In this document: positions 46,796 to 57,049 of the stretch, piece by piece
Layout of the letters: every line of letters begins with the position of its first letter
Numbering within the stretch: the first letter of the stretch is position 1
NCBI RefSeq assembly: GCF_016865255.1
Contig: NZ_CP033381.1
Span: 1 to 64,000, forward strand
Reading direction: 5' to 3'
Length of the DNA stretch: 64,000 nt
Source: Methylomonas sp. LW13
GTDB lineage: Bacteria > Pseudomonadota > Gammaproteobacteria > Methylococcales > Methylomonadaceae
The notes under the pieces: model-generated
Told to the model about the DNA's origin: nothing
Database searches by the model: none
Seen by the model: only the letters and a program-made list of their open reading frames with translations
Made by a program: the position numbers and the translations under genes

Positions 46796-46896
46796 AAAGA
46801 CGAAAACGGTTTTACGCCCATGCAGCCTTATTATCCCGTCGCTTTCAGCTTTTTCCCGAATTTCATAACAATAACAAGATTCCCCCTGTAACCGTC

Positions 46897-47418
46897 ATGC
46901 CCATCACCACGCTGAATATCGATAACCTGCTCGACACTCTGGAAGCCGCGATTCGCCGGCAGATTAGCGAGCGTAACTTGCATAATCCTTTGCTAATCGG
47001 CATACACAGCGGTGGCGCCTGGATCGCACGGCATATGCATCAGCGTTTGGGTTTGAGCGAACCCTTGGGCATGCTGGACATCACCTTTTATCGCGACGAT
47101 TTTTCGCAAATCGGCATGCATCCCAAGGTCAAAACCAGCCAATTGCCGCCGCATCTGGAAGGCCGCGACATCATTCTGATCGATGATGTGTTTTACACCG
47201 GCCGCACCATCCGTGCCGCGTTGAACGAGATTTTCGATTACGGCCGCCCCAATCAAGTAGTACTGGCGGTATTGATAGAGCGCAACGGCCGGCAGATTCC
47301 CTTGCAACCGGACTGTTACGGTATCCGCATCGATCTGGCCGGCGATCAACGTATCAAACTGACCGGTCCTGATCCACTGGGCATCGAGATCCAATCCCCG
47401 CAAGTGGTGGCGGCATGA
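46897..47418 (+). CDS. pyrR: PyrR-type phosphoribosyltransferase (pyr operon regulator)
   Basis: A 173-residue PRTase-fold protein with the PRPP-binding motif [17 protein letters not shown]. In Bacillus PyrR binds pyr mRNA; in gammaproteobacteria such as Pseudomonas a PyrR homolog precedes pyrB and modulates pyr expression. It overlaps pyrB by 4 bp (ATGA). I did not identify a PyrR-type attenuator upstream. Confidence 0.93.
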   Translation: MPITTLNIDNLLDTLEAAIRRQISERNLHNPLLIGIHSGGAWIARHMHQRLGLSEPLGMLDITFYRDDFSQIGMHPKVKTSQLPPHLEGRDIILIDDVFYTGRTIRAALNEIFDYGRPNQVVLAVLIERNGRQIPLQPDCYGIRIDLAGDQRIKLTGPDPLGIEIQSPQVVAA

Positions 47419-48380
47419 CCCGACACATCCAGCTTACCGAACAAGGCAAGCTCAAGCATTTTCTGACGATCGAAGGCCTGGATAAGGAGCTGCTGACTGA
47501 AATTCTGGATACCGCCGAATCATTTGCCGGCATGTCGGAACATCAAGTCAAAAAAGTGCCGTTGCTGCGCGGCAAAACCATCGTCAACCTGTTTTTCGAA
47601 AACAGCACCCGCACCCGCACCACTTTCGAGCTGGCGGCCACCCGGCTGTCGGCGGACGTGCTGAGCATGAACATCGCCACGTCCGCCACTTCCAAGGGTG
47701 AGAGTCTGCTGGATACCATTCACAACCTGGAAGCGATGCACGTGGACATGTTCGTGGTTCGCCATGCCCTGAGCGGGGCGGCGCATTTTATCGCTCAACA
47801 CACCGCCCCGCATATCAGCGTGATCAACGCCGGTGACGGCCAGCACGCCCATCCTACCCAGGCGATGCTGGATATGTTCACCATCCGCCAACATAAAAAA
47901 CAATTCGAAGGCCTGAAAGTCGCCATCGTTGGCGACATCTTGCATTCGCGGGTGGCGCGTTCGCAAATCTTGGCTTTGAACACATTGGGCGTTGCCGAAG
48001 TGCGGGTAATAGCTCCCAAAACGCTGTTACCGGCGCAAGTCAAAACTATGGGCGTGATACCCATGCATGACATGGACGAGGGCCTGGATGATGTGGATGT
48101 GGTCATCATGCTGCGTTTGCAAAAAGAACGCATGAATTCGGCGTTTTTGCCTAGCGAAAGCGAGTTTTTCCGCTGTTTTGGTTTGACCGAAGCCAAGCTT
48201 AAACGCGCCAAAGCCGATGCCATTGTGATGCATCCCGGACCGATCAATCGGGGTGTGGAAATTGCCTCCAGCGTCGCCGACGGCCCGCAATCGGTGATCT
48301 TGCAGCAAGTCAGCAATGGCGTGGCTGTGCGGATGGCGATTATGTCGATGGCGATGCACAGTCAAGGAGGAGCGGCATGA
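47415..48380 (+). CDS. pyrB: Aspartate carbamoyltransferase catalytic subunit
   Basis: Makes carbamoyl aspartate in de novo pyrimidine synthesis. The 321-residue protein has the carbamoyl-phosphate site [19 protein letters not shown], then the [12 protein letters not shown] and MHPGPINRG blocks. As in Pseudomonas, the partner is not PyrI but an inactive dihydroorotase-like protein encoded directly downstream with a 4-bp overlap. Confidence 0.96.
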   Translation: MTRHIQLTEQGKLKHFLTIEGLDKELLTEILDTAESFAGMSEHQVKKVPLLRGKTIVNLFFENSTRTRTTFELAATRLSADVLSMNIATSATSKGESLLDTIHNLEAMHVDMFVVRHALSGAAHFIAQHTAPHISVINAGDGQHAHPTQAMLDMFTIRQHKKQFEGLKVAIVGDILHSRVARSQILALNTLGVAEVRVIAPKTLLPAQVKTMGVIPMHDMDEGLDDVDVVIMLRLQKERMNSAFLPSESEFFRCFGLTEAKLKRAKADAIVMHPGPINRGVEIASSVADGPQSVILQQVSNGVAVRMAIMSMAMHSQGGAA

Positions 48381-49666
48381 CCAAGATTTTGATTAATAAC
48401 GGCCGCATCATCGATCCGGCCAACAACATCGATGCTATCGGCCCGGTTTGTATCGCCGACGGCAAGATTGTCTCGGTGTTGGAGCACGCCGCCGATTTCA
48501 CTCCCGAACAGATTATTGATGCCAGCAGTCAAATCGTCTGCCCCGGCTTCGTCGATCTAAGTGTGCGCTTGCGCGAACCCGGCCATACCCAAAAAGGTAA
48601 TATCCTCAGCGAAACCCGAGCGGCGCTAAGCGCTGGCGTAACCTCTCTTTGCCTGCCGCCAGATACCAAGCCCTGCATCGATAGCCCGGCGGTAGTCGAG
48701 TTCATCAAGGACAAGGCCGAAAAAGCCGATTACCCGCAAATTCATAGCATAGGGGCGTTGACGCAGCGTTTGGCCGGCAGCGAATTGAGCGCGATGTTCG
48801 CGTTGAAACAGGCCGGCTGCATTGCCGTCAGCAACGCCAGCGAACCGCTCGGCAATCTGTTGATATTACGGCGGGCGATGGAATATGCCGCCACTCATGA
48901 CTTGCTATTAATGTATCGCGCCAACGAAGCGGCCCTGTCCGGCAAGGGCTGTGCGCATGAAGGCGCGGTAGCCAGCCGCTACGGTTTACCTGGCATTCCG
49001 GAAGCCGCTGAATCGATTGCCTTGGCGCAATGTCTGGAGTTGGCGGAGTTGACCGGCTGTCGGGTGCATATTAGTCAAATCAGCTGCAAACAATCGGTGA
49101 TCAAATTGCAGCAGGCCAAGAAATACGGCCTAAACGTCACGGCCGACGTGGCGATTCACCAACTGCATCTGACCGAAGACAATATCACCCCATTCGACAG
49201 CAACTACCATGTATTGCCGCCGCTACGTAGCGCCATCGACCGCCAATATCTGCGCGAGGGCCTGGTTAACGGCACCATCGACGCGATCTGCTCCGACCAC
49301 CAACCACACGATCTGGATGCCAAACTCGGCGCCTTTCCGGAAACCGAAGCGGGCGTGGCTGCACTGGAAACCCTGTTGCCATTGACGCTGGCACTGACCC
49401 AACAACATCGCATCGGTTTGTCGCAAGCCATCGCCAATCTGACCTGCAAACCGGCACACATTTTAGGCCTGGCTAGCGGCGTATTAACACCGGGTTCTGC
49501 GGCCGATGTGTGTATTTTCGATCCGCAAGCCAATTGGCCGGTTAATCGCGACAACTGGCTTAGTGCCGGTTGCAATACGCCGTATTGGCAGCAGACCTTG
49601 ACTGGGCGCGTGACCCATACCTTGCTGGCCGGTAAGCCGGTGTATCGCTTGGTTGAGCTGCCGTGA
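48377..49666 (+). CDS. pyrX: Non-catalytic dihydroorotase-like subunit (PyrC', PyrX)
   Basis: A 429-residue amidohydrolase-fold protein. The zinc-binding HxH of true dihydroorotases (DLHVHLREPG) is replaced by Ser and Arg ([10 protein letters not shown]), and other metal-ligand positions are altered too (MYRANE for M-x-HAE; HISQIS for HISHVS). In Pseudomonas such a pyrC' product is structural and binds PyrB into a dodecamer. The overlap with pyrB fits this role, so an active pyrC must exist elsewhere. Confidence 0.9.
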   Translation: MTKILINNGRIIDPANNIDAIGPVCIADGKIVSVLEHAADFTPEQIIDASSQIVCPGFVDLSVRLREPGHTQKGNILSETRAALSAGVTSLCLPPDTKPCIDSPAVVEFIKDKAEKADYPQIHSIGALTQRLAGSELSAMFALKQAGCIAVSNASEPLGNLLILRRAMEYAATHDLLLMYRANEAALSGKGCAHEGAVASRYGLPGIPEAAESIALAQCLELAELTGCRVHISQISCKQSVIKLQQAKKYGLNVTADVAIHQLHLTEDNITPFDSNYHVLPPLRSAIDRQYLREGLVNGTIDAICSDHQPHDLDAKLGAFPETEAGVAALETLLPLTLALTQQHRIGLSQAIANLTCKPAHILGLASGVLTPGSAADVCIFDPQANWPVNRDNWLSAGCNTPYWQQTLTGRVTHTLLAGKPVYRLVELP

Positions 49667-49721
49667 ACAGGTTATTTCGTCCCATTGTAAGTAGCACAGC
49701 GTGCTCATTAAGGAATAAATC

Positions 49722-50426
49722 ATGAGTTGCATCAAAAACCGCCGCACCGACGGCTCGACATCCTCCAGTATCATCGACGACCTGAAAGGCGATCAATCTT
49801 GGCGGATTTTTCGCATTATCAGCGAATTTACCGAGGGCTTCGACGAACTGTCCGGATTGTGCGACGCGATTTCGATTTTCGGTTCCGCCCGTTTGCCGCC
49901 CGAGCATTTTTATTATCAAAAAACTGTGGAACTGGCGGAAATGCTCAGTAAGGAAGGCTTTGCCGTGATCAGCGGCGGCGGGCCCGGCGTGATGGAAGCC
50001 GCCAACAAAGGCGCGATTTTGCATGATCAACCGTCTATCGGCTTGAACATCGAATTGCCGATGGAACAAACCCCCAATCCTTACCAAAACATTTCGCTGA
50101 ATTTCCGTTATTTTTTCGTGCGCAAGGTAATGTTCGTGCGCTACTCGATCGGTTACGTGTGTATGCCGGGCGGTTTCGGCACGCTGGACGAGTTTTTCGA
50201 AGCCTTGACCTTGATGCAAACCCACAAAATCTATCCGATTCCATTGGTACTGTTCGGCAGCGATTTCTGGAGCGGACTGATGGATTGGATGAAAGCCAAA
50301 ATGATGGAATACGGCACCATTTCCGAGGAAGATTTGGCTCTGATCACCGTCACCGACGATCCGCAAAAAGTGGTCGACATCATGGTTGCGCATCGCGAGT
50401 GGAAAGATTTGCAGCGCAAAAATTAA
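49722..50426 (+). CDS. LOG-family (TIGR00730-type) nucleotide phosphohydrolase-like protein
   Basis: A 234-residue Rossmann-fold protein with the family motifs GGGPGVMEAANKGA and PGGFGTLDEFFEAL. LOG proteins cleave nucleoside monophosphates to free base, known for cytokinin activation, and in bacteria often act on AMP or other NMPs. Its position just after the pyr genes fits a nucleotide link, but the substrate cannot be told from sequence. AAGGA precedes the ATG. Confidence 0.88.
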   Translation: MSCIKNRRTDGSTSSSIIDDLKGDQSWRIFRIISEFTEGFDELSGLCDAISIFGSARLPPEHFYYQKTVELAEMLSKEGFAVISGGGPGVMEAANKGAILHDQPSIGLNIELPMEQTPNPYQNISLNFRYFFVRKVMFVRYSIGYVCMPGGFGTLDEFFEALTLMQTHKIYPIPLVLFGSDFWSGLMDWMKAKMMEYGTISEEDLALITVTDDPQKVVDIMVAHREWKDLQRKN

Positions 50427-50492
50427 GCGCCGCGCAACTTTCAGGACTCAACTCGGTCACAACCTCGTTAAACATAAGGATTTTTTACACAC

Positions 50493-51479
50493 ATGACTGC
50501 GACAAGTCTTAGCCCCAGCCAAGCCGCCTTACAAAATCTCAAAACTCACATCAACACCCAGATCATCGGCCAGGAAGTTCTGGTTGAAAGGATGTTGATT
50601 GCCCTGCTGGCCGATGGTCATTTGTTGGTGGAAGGTGCGCCGGGCTTGGCGAAAACCCGCGCCATCAACGTGCTCAGCCAAGGCATAGAAGCCGACTTTC
50701 ATCGCGTGCAATTTACCCCGGACTTGTTACCGGCTGATTTGACCGGCACCGAGATTTACCGGCCGCAGCAAGGTAGTTTCGAGTTTCAGAAAGGTCCGTT
50801 GTTTCATAACTTAATCCTGGCCGACGAAATCAACCGCGCACCGGCTAAAGTCCAGGCCGCCTTGCTGGAAGCCATGGCAGAACGGCAGATCACGGTCGGT
50901 AAAGCCACGTATCCGCTACCGCCCTTATTTATGGTGATGGCAACGCAAAATCCTATTGAGCAGGAAGGCACTTACCCCTTACCGGAAGCGCAACTGGATA
51001 GATTTTTACTGCATGTAAAAATCGATTATCCCAATGCCGAACACGAGCAAGCCATCCTGCATTTGGCCCGCGCCGAGGCCAAGGGCGCACTGCAAAACCA
51101 GGGCAGCGCACCGCCTAAAGTGAGCCAGCAAGCCTTATTCGCCGCGCGCGGTGAAGTGTTGGATTTATATCTGGCCGACAGCTTGGAGCAATATCTGCTG
51201 CAAATCGTGCTGGCGACCCGCAATCCCGGCGCTTATGGTCAGGATTTGGCCGGCTGGATTCAATATGGCGCCAGCCCGCGAGCCAGCATTGCCCTGGACC
51301 GCTGCGCGCGCGCCAAGGCCTGGCTGCAACAACGCGATTTTGTTGATCCCGGCGACATTCAAGATATGGCTTACGACGTGTTGCGCCACCGCCTGATTCT
51401 GTCCTATGAGGCTGAAGCCGAGGGCATTAACGCCGATTATGTGATCAAAGAATTGATAGCCAGAATTGCCGTACCCTAA
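50493..51479 (+). CDS. MoxR-family AAA+ ATPase
   Basis: A 328-residue MoxR ATPase with Walker A GAPGLAKT, Walker B LILADEINRAPAK and the sensor block ATQNPIEQEGTYPLPEAQLD. MoxR proteins work as chaperones together with VWA proteins; the best known case matures methanol dehydrogenase. Its stop overlaps the ATG of the DUF58 gene by one base. First gene of a MoxR-DUF58-DUF4381-BatA-BatB/C cluster. Confidence 0.93.
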   Translation: MTATSLSPSQAALQNLKTHINTQIIGQEVLVERMLIALLADGHLLVEGAPGLAKTRAINVLSQGIEADFHRVQFTPDLLPADLTGTEIYRPQQGSFEFQKGPLFHNLILADEINRAPAKVQAALLEAMAERQITVGKATYPLPPLFMVMATQNPIEQEGTYPLPEAQLDRFLLHVKIDYPNAEHEQAILHLARAEAKGALQNQGSAPPKVSQQALFAARGEVLDLYLADSLEQYLLQIVLATRNPGAYGQDLAGWIQYGASPRASIALDRCARAKAWLQQRDFVDPGDIQDMAYDVLRHRLILSYEAEAEGINADYVIKELIARIAVP

Positions 51480-52396
51480 TGAATAAATCGCCAGCGACCG
51501 ACAACCCCCGGGTGACGGTCACTCTAAAAGCCTTGGTGGATCTGGCCAAGCCGGCCGGTATGCTCAGTCTGGGGCACGCCAATATCCGCGCCGCGCAAAG
51601 CGGTAATTATCTGTCGCATCTGAAGGGCCGCGGCATGGCCTTCGACGAAACCCGGCTCTACCAACCCGGCGATGATGTGCGGCGCATCGACTGGCGCGTC
51701 ACGGCCCGCACCGATAAGCCCCACAGCAAGATTTTCAAGGAAGAACGGGAAAGGCCCATGTTCATTGCCGTGGATTACCGCGCCACCATGGCTTTTGCCA
51801 CGCGCGGCGTGTTCAAATCCGTGCAGGCTGCCCGTTTGGCCGGTTTGCTGGCTTGGGCGGCATTGAAGCAAGGCGACCGGATTGGTGGGCAGATTTTCAG
51901 TGATGACGGTTGCCAGGAAGTAAAACCGCAAACCGGCAAACCGGCGCTGTTGCGGTTTTTAAATGCCCTGGTCAATCCGGATTACAACGGTGCGGCTGTC
52001 GTCAACCTGGCGCAGCCTCTGGCCAGATTGCTGCATCATGCCCGGCCCGGCAGCCGGGTGTATATTCTCAGCGATTTTCGCGGGATGAATAGCGCGGCCG
52101 AAAATCATCTGGCCAATCTGGCCCGGCATTGCGAGGTGGTGTTGGTACACATCGCCGACCCGCTGGAAAGCAGTTTACCGACCCAAGGCCGCTACCGCTT
52201 TACAGACGGCTGGCGCGAAGTGCTGTTCGATAGTGGTGACAAACAGCGCCTGCAAGCCTATCGGCAGCGCTTCCAAGACCGGCAGGCGTATCTGCAAAAG
52301 CTGGCCAATAAACTGCGTCTGACCTTGATACCCTGCACGACCCAGCAAATGCCTTTGGACGCATTGAACGGCACCCGCGCGCGTCCGGCGGCCTAA
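51479..52396 (+). CDS. DUF58 protein (MoxR partner)
   Basis: A 305-residue DUF58 protein with the signature YQPGDDVRRIDWRVTARTDK and a VWA-like fold C-terminal to it (MFIAVDYRATMAF; VYILSDFRGM). DUF58 proteins nearly always follow MoxR. The start overlaps the moxR stop (TAATG). Confidence 0.92.
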   Translation: MNKSPATDNPRVTVTLKALVDLAKPAGMLSLGHANIRAAQSGNYLSHLKGRGMAFDETRLYQPGDDVRRIDWRVTARTDKPHSKIFKEERERPMFIAVDYRATMAFATRGVFKSVQAARLAGLLAWAALKQGDRIGGQIFSDDGCQEVKPQTGKPALLRFLNALVNPDYNGAAVVNLAQPLARLLHHARPGSRVYILSDFRGMNSAAENHLANLARHCEVVLVHIADPLESSLPTQGRYRFTDGWREVLFDSGDKQRLQAYRQRFQDRQAYLQKLANKLRLTLIPCTTQQMPLDALNGTRARPAA

Positions 52397-52414
52397 GACC
52401 TTCTCAATCTGGCC

Positions 52415-55400
52415 ATGCGCATCCCCAATTTGTCTCATTCAATAGATTTTCCGGTGCCGGATAACGAGACACAAAGTATCGCGCTCGTCAGCCCGTTGGT
52501 TTTACTGATACAAATCGGCGTACTGAGTTTGCTGATGTTTGCCGGCGGCTGGCTGGGCGGCAAAATGATCATTCCGCCCGGCTATGCCAGTCCGCTATGG
52601 CCGCCAGCCGGCATCGCACTGGCTGCGCTATTTATGGGTGGCCGCAGGCTTTGGCCCGGAATCTGGCTGGGTGCGGCGTTCAGCAATTTTCTGGTGACTA
52701 TTGATTTTTCCGGTCAATTGACCGCGCAAACTGCGATGTCCTCCTTTGCCATTGGCGGCGGTAGCGCCTTGCAGGCGTTGGCGGCTCTGGCTTTATCCAA
52801 AGCCTACGTAGAACCGGGTTTGCCCAAATTGGATAGTCCGGCCGCCATACTCAAGTTTTTTGTCCTGGCCGGGCCGGTAGCCTGTCTGATCGCGCCCAGC
52901 GTAGGCGCAGCCGTACTTTATTCATTGGACTTGATGAGCCAGGCGCAACTCTGGTCGTCCTGGCGAAACTGGTGGGTTGGCGACAGTTTGGGCGTGATGA
53001 TAGTGACGCCGCTATTGTTTTGTTATTTCGGACGCCCCCGTGCGCTTTGGCAGGCGCGGCGCTTGAGTGTCGCGCTACCCTTACTGGGCACGCTGCTGGG
53101 TTTGGTGCTGGTATTTTTGCAAGCCTTTCAAGCGGAACGCGCACGCATTCAACAAGCTTTCGACAGTCGGGCCGCCGAGATAGACCGGCTGCTGGCGGAA
53201 TATGCCATTGATGTAATCGATAGTACGCTGGCGCTAAGAGATGTATTTCTGGCATCCGGGCAGGTGAGCAGAGCCGAATTTAGCGTGTTTTCCCAGGGTA
53301 TCCTGCAACGCCATCCGGAAATCCAAGCCCTGGAATGGCTACCTCTGATTACCCAAGCTGATTTACCGGCCTTCGAACAAGCGGTACGCGCCGAAGGATT
53401 TCCTGATTTTCGCGTCATCGAACGAGATAGTGCCGGTCAATTGGTGCATGCAAGTGCCCGGCAGGAGTATTTTCCGATCATGTTTGTGGAGCCGATGGCC
53501 GGCAACGAAAAAGCCTTTGGCTTCGATTCCATGACAAATCCTCTTAGCCGGCAAGCAAAAATCCTGGCCCGCGCCAGCGGTAAACCCACCGCCTCGCAAA
53601 AACTGACGCTAATGCAGCGTGACGATACTGATCCCGGTATTTTGGTGTCCATTCCGGTTCGCCGGCATAGCACCGGCGGCGATGTCTTGGATATTACCGG
53701 CTATGTCTCGGCAATCTTACTGCCGGCCAAAATGGTGGAAACAGTCACCAGGGGGCTCAACACCGATACGCTGGGTATCAGCATTGATGACCTCAGCGCG
53801 CCCGCCGGACAAACGGCTTTGTATGTAAAACCGGTACGCAAACCGGTGTCGCTAAACTACGACTTAAAAAAATGGCAGCATAATTTTGCGTTTGTGGATC
53901 GTAATTGGCAAATTACCGTCACGCCGGATAGCGATTTCGTCAACGAACAAGGTTCATCGCTACCTTTGATTACGCTGATCGGCGGACTCTGTTTTACCAG
54001 CTTGCTGAGTATTTTATTGTTGATCATCAGCGGCAGAACCGCCTCCGTGCAAGCTTTGGTGGACGAACGCACCCAGGCATTGGCCGACGCGGTTGCGGAA
54101 TTGGAAACCGCCGCCAATATCGCCAAGGAATCGGAGTTAAAGCTGCGCACTATCGTCGATTCCGAACCGGAGTGTGTGAAACTGCTGGCGCGGGACGGCA
54201 GTTTATTGCAAATGAACCGCGCCGGTCTGGACATGATAGAAGCCGAGACGCTGGAGCAAGCCCAACAAGGACGCATGGAGGATCTGGTATTGCCTAAGTA
54301 CCGGGCAGCCTTTAAAAAATTGACTCGGCGGGTGTTTGCCGGCGCATCAGGCACACTGGAATTTGAAATCGTCGGCCTGAAAGGCCGGCAACGCTGGTTC
54401 GATACCCACGCTGTGCCGATGCGCGATGCGGAAGGCAATATCGTAGCCTTGCTGGGTTTGACCCGCGACATAACCGAACGCAAGCAGGCCGAGGAACATC
54501 TGAAACTGGCTGCGCGAGTATTCAGCGAGGCGCACGAAGGTATTTTAATTACCGATCCTGGCGGGATCATCGTCGATGTGAATCCGACTTTTTCCGAGAT
54601 TACCGGCTATAGCCGCGCTGAAGTGATAGGCCGAAACCCGAGCCTCTTGCAATCCGGTAAATACGGTGCGGATTTTTACCGGGATATGTGGCAAGCCTTG
54701 CATGAAGCGCAGCATTGGCAAGGCGAATTGTGGAACCGTAAAAAAAACGGCGAGTTGTATGCTGAGTGGCTAACGGTTTCTGCTTTGTGTGATGCCGACG
54801 GCAAGGTCACTCACTATATCGGGCTATTTTCCGATGTCACCCAGGCCAAGCAGCAGCAACAGATGCTGGAATTGTTTGCCCATTACGATCCGCTCACCCG
54901 CCTGCCGAACCGGATTTTATTCGCTGATCGCTTGAATCAAGCCATCGCCCATAGCAAGCGGGAGAACACTTTGCTGGCGATTTGCTTCCTGGACCTGGAC
55001 GGCTTCAAGCCGGTCAACGACCAGTTCGGCCACGACATCGGCGACCGGGTGTTGGTGGAAGTGGCGGAAAGAATCAAAAGCGCGATTCGCGAGGAAGACA
55101 GCGTGTCGCGGCATGGCGGCGACGAATTCGCGCTACTACTGGGCGATATAGACTCGATTGAACAATGCGAGCAAACCATCATGCGCATTCACCGGGCGAT
55201 TGCCCAGCCGTATGTCATCGACGATCAGCCGATTTCGGTCGGCGCCAGCAGCGGTTTTACCGTATATCCGCTGGATGATGCCGACGCCGACGCCTTATTG
55301 CGGCATGCCGACTATGCCATGTACCAGGCTAAATTGGCCGGCAAAAACCGTTGCCAGTTGTTCGATGCCAGCCACGACCAACAAATCATGCATCGCCACC

Positions 55401-56572
55401 AACAACTGCGCGACATCGAAGCGGCGTTTTTAAACAACGAGTTGTGCATGTATTACCAGCCCAAGGTGGATATTAAATCCGGCCAGGTTAAAGGCGTGGA
55501 GGCCTTGATCCGCTGGCTGCATCCGCAGCGCGGCATGGTGCCGCCGTTGGAGTTTCTACCGGTGATTGCCTCCACCGATCTGGAAATCCGCATCGGCAAT
55601 TGGGTCATCGCGCAAGCTTGCGAGCAGCTGGCGGGCTGGCATGCGCGCGGCTTGCCGTTGGAGGTCAGCGTCAACATCTCCTCCTATCATTTGTTGTGGT
55701 CCGGGATTGGTGCTTATATCGAAGACACTTTACGCCTTCATCCGGAACTGGACGCCCGCTACCTGCAATTGGAAATTCTGGAAAGTACCGCATTGGATGA
55801 TTTGTCGGCAGTGAACCGGATTATCACCAGCTGCCGCGAGCAACTGGGCATCAGCGTGGCCCTGGACGACTTCGGCACCGGCTACTCCTCGTTGACGCAT
55901 TTGCGGCATCTGTCGGTAGATACCGTAAAAATCGATCAGACCTTTGTCCGCGACATGCTCGACGATCCGGACGACTACGCCATCATCGACAGCGTGATCG
56001 ATCTCAGTCAGGCTTTTAGCCGGGAAGTCGTGGCGGAAGGCGTGGAAAGTCAGGAACAAGGTATCGTGCTGTTGCTGCTGGGCTGCCATCTGCTGCAAGG
56101 TTATGCGATTGCCCGGCCGATGCCGGCAGCGGCGATTGCCGACTGGGTGATTGCTTACCGGCCTTTCGACGACTGGCAAATTTATGCGGATGCCGAGCTG
56201 TCGGCGGAACAGGTTGACATAGCGATTCGCCGCTTCGACACCCGGCAGTGGTTGCAGCGGGTCCAGGCCTGCCTGTTCGCAGAGCCGCAAGGTGCCGTAA
56301 AAAGCTGGCCCATCATGGACCAGCGTCGTACCCATCTGGGCCGCTGGCTGAAGCAAGTACAACACGACCGACAGTATGCCCAGGATTGGCTGGAACATAT
56401 CGAACAATTACAGCGGCAATTGCATGTCCTGGCCGAAAGTTTGTTGAAACGCTGCGAGACCGGCCAGCGCGATGCCGCGCAGGCGGGTTTTAACGACCTG
56501 CGGGCTATTCAGCAGCAAATCGACGACATGTTGATTTTGTATACCCCACTCCCCAATTTGGACGCGATGTAG
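52415..56572 (+). CDS. MASE1-CHASE-PAS-PAS-GGDEF-EAL cyclic-di-GMP protein
   Basis: A 1,385-residue membrane signalling protein. The N-terminal ~240 residues are a multi-helix MASE1-type sensor (SPLWPPAGIALAALFMGGRR). A CHASE domain follows (HPEIQALEWLPLITQAD; GFDSMTNPLSRQAKILARAS), then a membrane helix, two PAS domains and an intact GGDEF at 901-905 (RHGGDEFALL). The EAL domain has intact EAL at 1029-1031 and LDDFGTGYSSL. Both synthase and phosphodiesterase activity are possible. The last ~100 residues (THLGRWL...LHVLAESLL) form a helical extension distantly like CZB domains but without its zinc ligands. It interrupts the MoxR/Bat cluster. Confidence 0.92.
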   Translation: MRIPNLSHSIDFPVPDNETQSIALVSPLVLLIQIGVLSLLMFAGGWLGGKMIIPPGYASPLWPPAGIALAALFMGGRRLWPGIWLGAAFSNFLVTIDFSGQLTAQTAMSSFAIGGGSALQALAALALSKAYVEPGLPKLDSPAAILKFFVLAGPVACLIAPSVGAAVLYSLDLMSQAQLWSSWRNWWVGDSLGVMIVTPLLFCYFGRPRALWQARRLSVALPLLGTLLGLVLVFLQAFQAERARIQQAFDSRAAEIDRLLAEYAIDVIDSTLALRDVFLASGQVSRAEFSVFSQGILQRHPEIQALEWLPLITQADLPAFEQAVRAEGFPDFRVIERDSAGQLVHASARQEYFPIMFVEPMAGNEKAFGFDSMTNPLSRQAKILARASGKPTASQKLTLMQRDDTDPGILVSIPVRRHSTGGDVLDITGYVSAILLPAKMVETVTRGLNTDTLGISIDDLSAPAGQTALYVKPVRKPVSLNYDLKKWQHNFAFVDRNWQITVTPDSDFVNEQGSSLPLITLIGGLCFTSLLSILLLIISGRTASVQALVDERTQALADAVAELETAANIAKESELKLRTIVDSEPECVKLLARDGSLLQMNRAGLDMIEAETLEQAQQGRMEDLVLPKYRAAFKKLTRRVFAGASGTLEFEIVGLKGRQRWFDTHAVPMRDAEGNIVALLGLTRDITERKQAEEHLKLAARVFSEAHEGILITDPGGIIVDVNPTFSEITGYSRAEVIGRNPSLLQSGKYGADFYRDMWQALHEAQHWQGELWNRKKNGELYAEWLTVSALCDADGKVTHYIGLFSDVTQAKQQQQMLELFAHYDPLTRLPNRILFADRLNQAIAHSKRENTLLAICFLDLDGFKPVNDQFGHDIGDRVLVEVAERIKSAIREEDSVSRHGGDEFALLLGDIDSIEQCEQTIMRIHRAIAQPYVIDDQPISVGASSGFTVYPLDDADADALLRHADYAMYQAKLAGKNRCQLFDASHDQQIMHRHQQLRDIEAAFLNNELCMYYQPKVDIKSGQVKGVEALIRWLHPQRGMVPPLEFLPVIASTDLEIRIGNWVIAQACEQLAGWHARGLPLEVSVNISSYHLLWSGIGAYIEDTLRLHPELDARYLQLEILESTALDDLSAVNRIITSCREQLGISVALDDFGTGYSSLTHLRHLSVDTVKIDQTFVRDMLDDPDDYAIIDSVIDLSQAFSREVVAEGVESQEQGIVLLLLGCHLLQGYAIARPMPAAAIADWVIAYRPFDDWQIYADAELSAEQVDIAIRRFDTRQWLQRVQACLFAEPQGAVKSWPIMDQRRTHLGRWLKQVQHDRQYAQDWLEHIEQLQRQLHVLAESLLKRCETGQRDAAQAGFNDLRAIQQQIDDMLILYTPLPNLDAM

Positions 56573-56581
56573 ATATTCAAT

Positions 56582-57049
56582 ATGGAACCATTGCCTTTAA
56601 AAGATATTCATTTGCCCGATTCGGTGGCTTTTTGGCCGCCGGCGCCGGGCTGGTGGTTGTTAGCGGTATTGCTGCCGTTGTTGATTTTTTTGTGCCGGTA
56701 TTTTTATAAACGCATCCGCCGGCAGACAGCGGTGAAAACCGCCGGCAAATTGTTATCAGCGCTTCGCCGGGACGGCAGCGCCGACGCCAGACAGACCTTG
56801 GTGGCTTTATCGGCTCTGTTGCGGCGCGTAGCCATCAGTACTGCGCCGCGCAGCGATGCCGCGAGCTTGCGCGGCGAAGCCTGGCTTAGCTATCTGGATC
56901 AATCACTGCCGGATGCGCCGTTTACCCTAGGCCCCGGCCGTTGTCTGGCCGACGGCCATTATCGGCAAACACCGCCCGCCGATACCGAACTGGAGGCCTT
57001 GTTTGAATTGTGCGAACGCTGGTTGAAACAACAGGCGAAAAAACGATGA
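56582..57049 (+). CDS. DUF4381 membrane protein of the MoxR/Bat cluster
   Basis: A 155-residue protein: LPDSVAFWPPAPGWWLLAVL near the start, one membrane helix and a helical cytoplasmic domain (LVALSALLRRVAI; GEAWLSYLDQSL), as in DUF4381 proteins found between DUF58 and VWA genes. Its stop overlaps the batA start by four bases (ATGA). Confidence 0.88.
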   Translation: MEPLPLKDIHLPDSVAFWPPAPGWWLLAVLLPLLIFLCRYFYKRIRRQTAVKTAGKLLSALRRDGSADARQTLVALSALLRRVAISTAPRSDAASLRGEAWLSYLDQSLPDAPFTLGPGRCLADGHYRQTPPADTELEALFELCERWLKQQAKKR

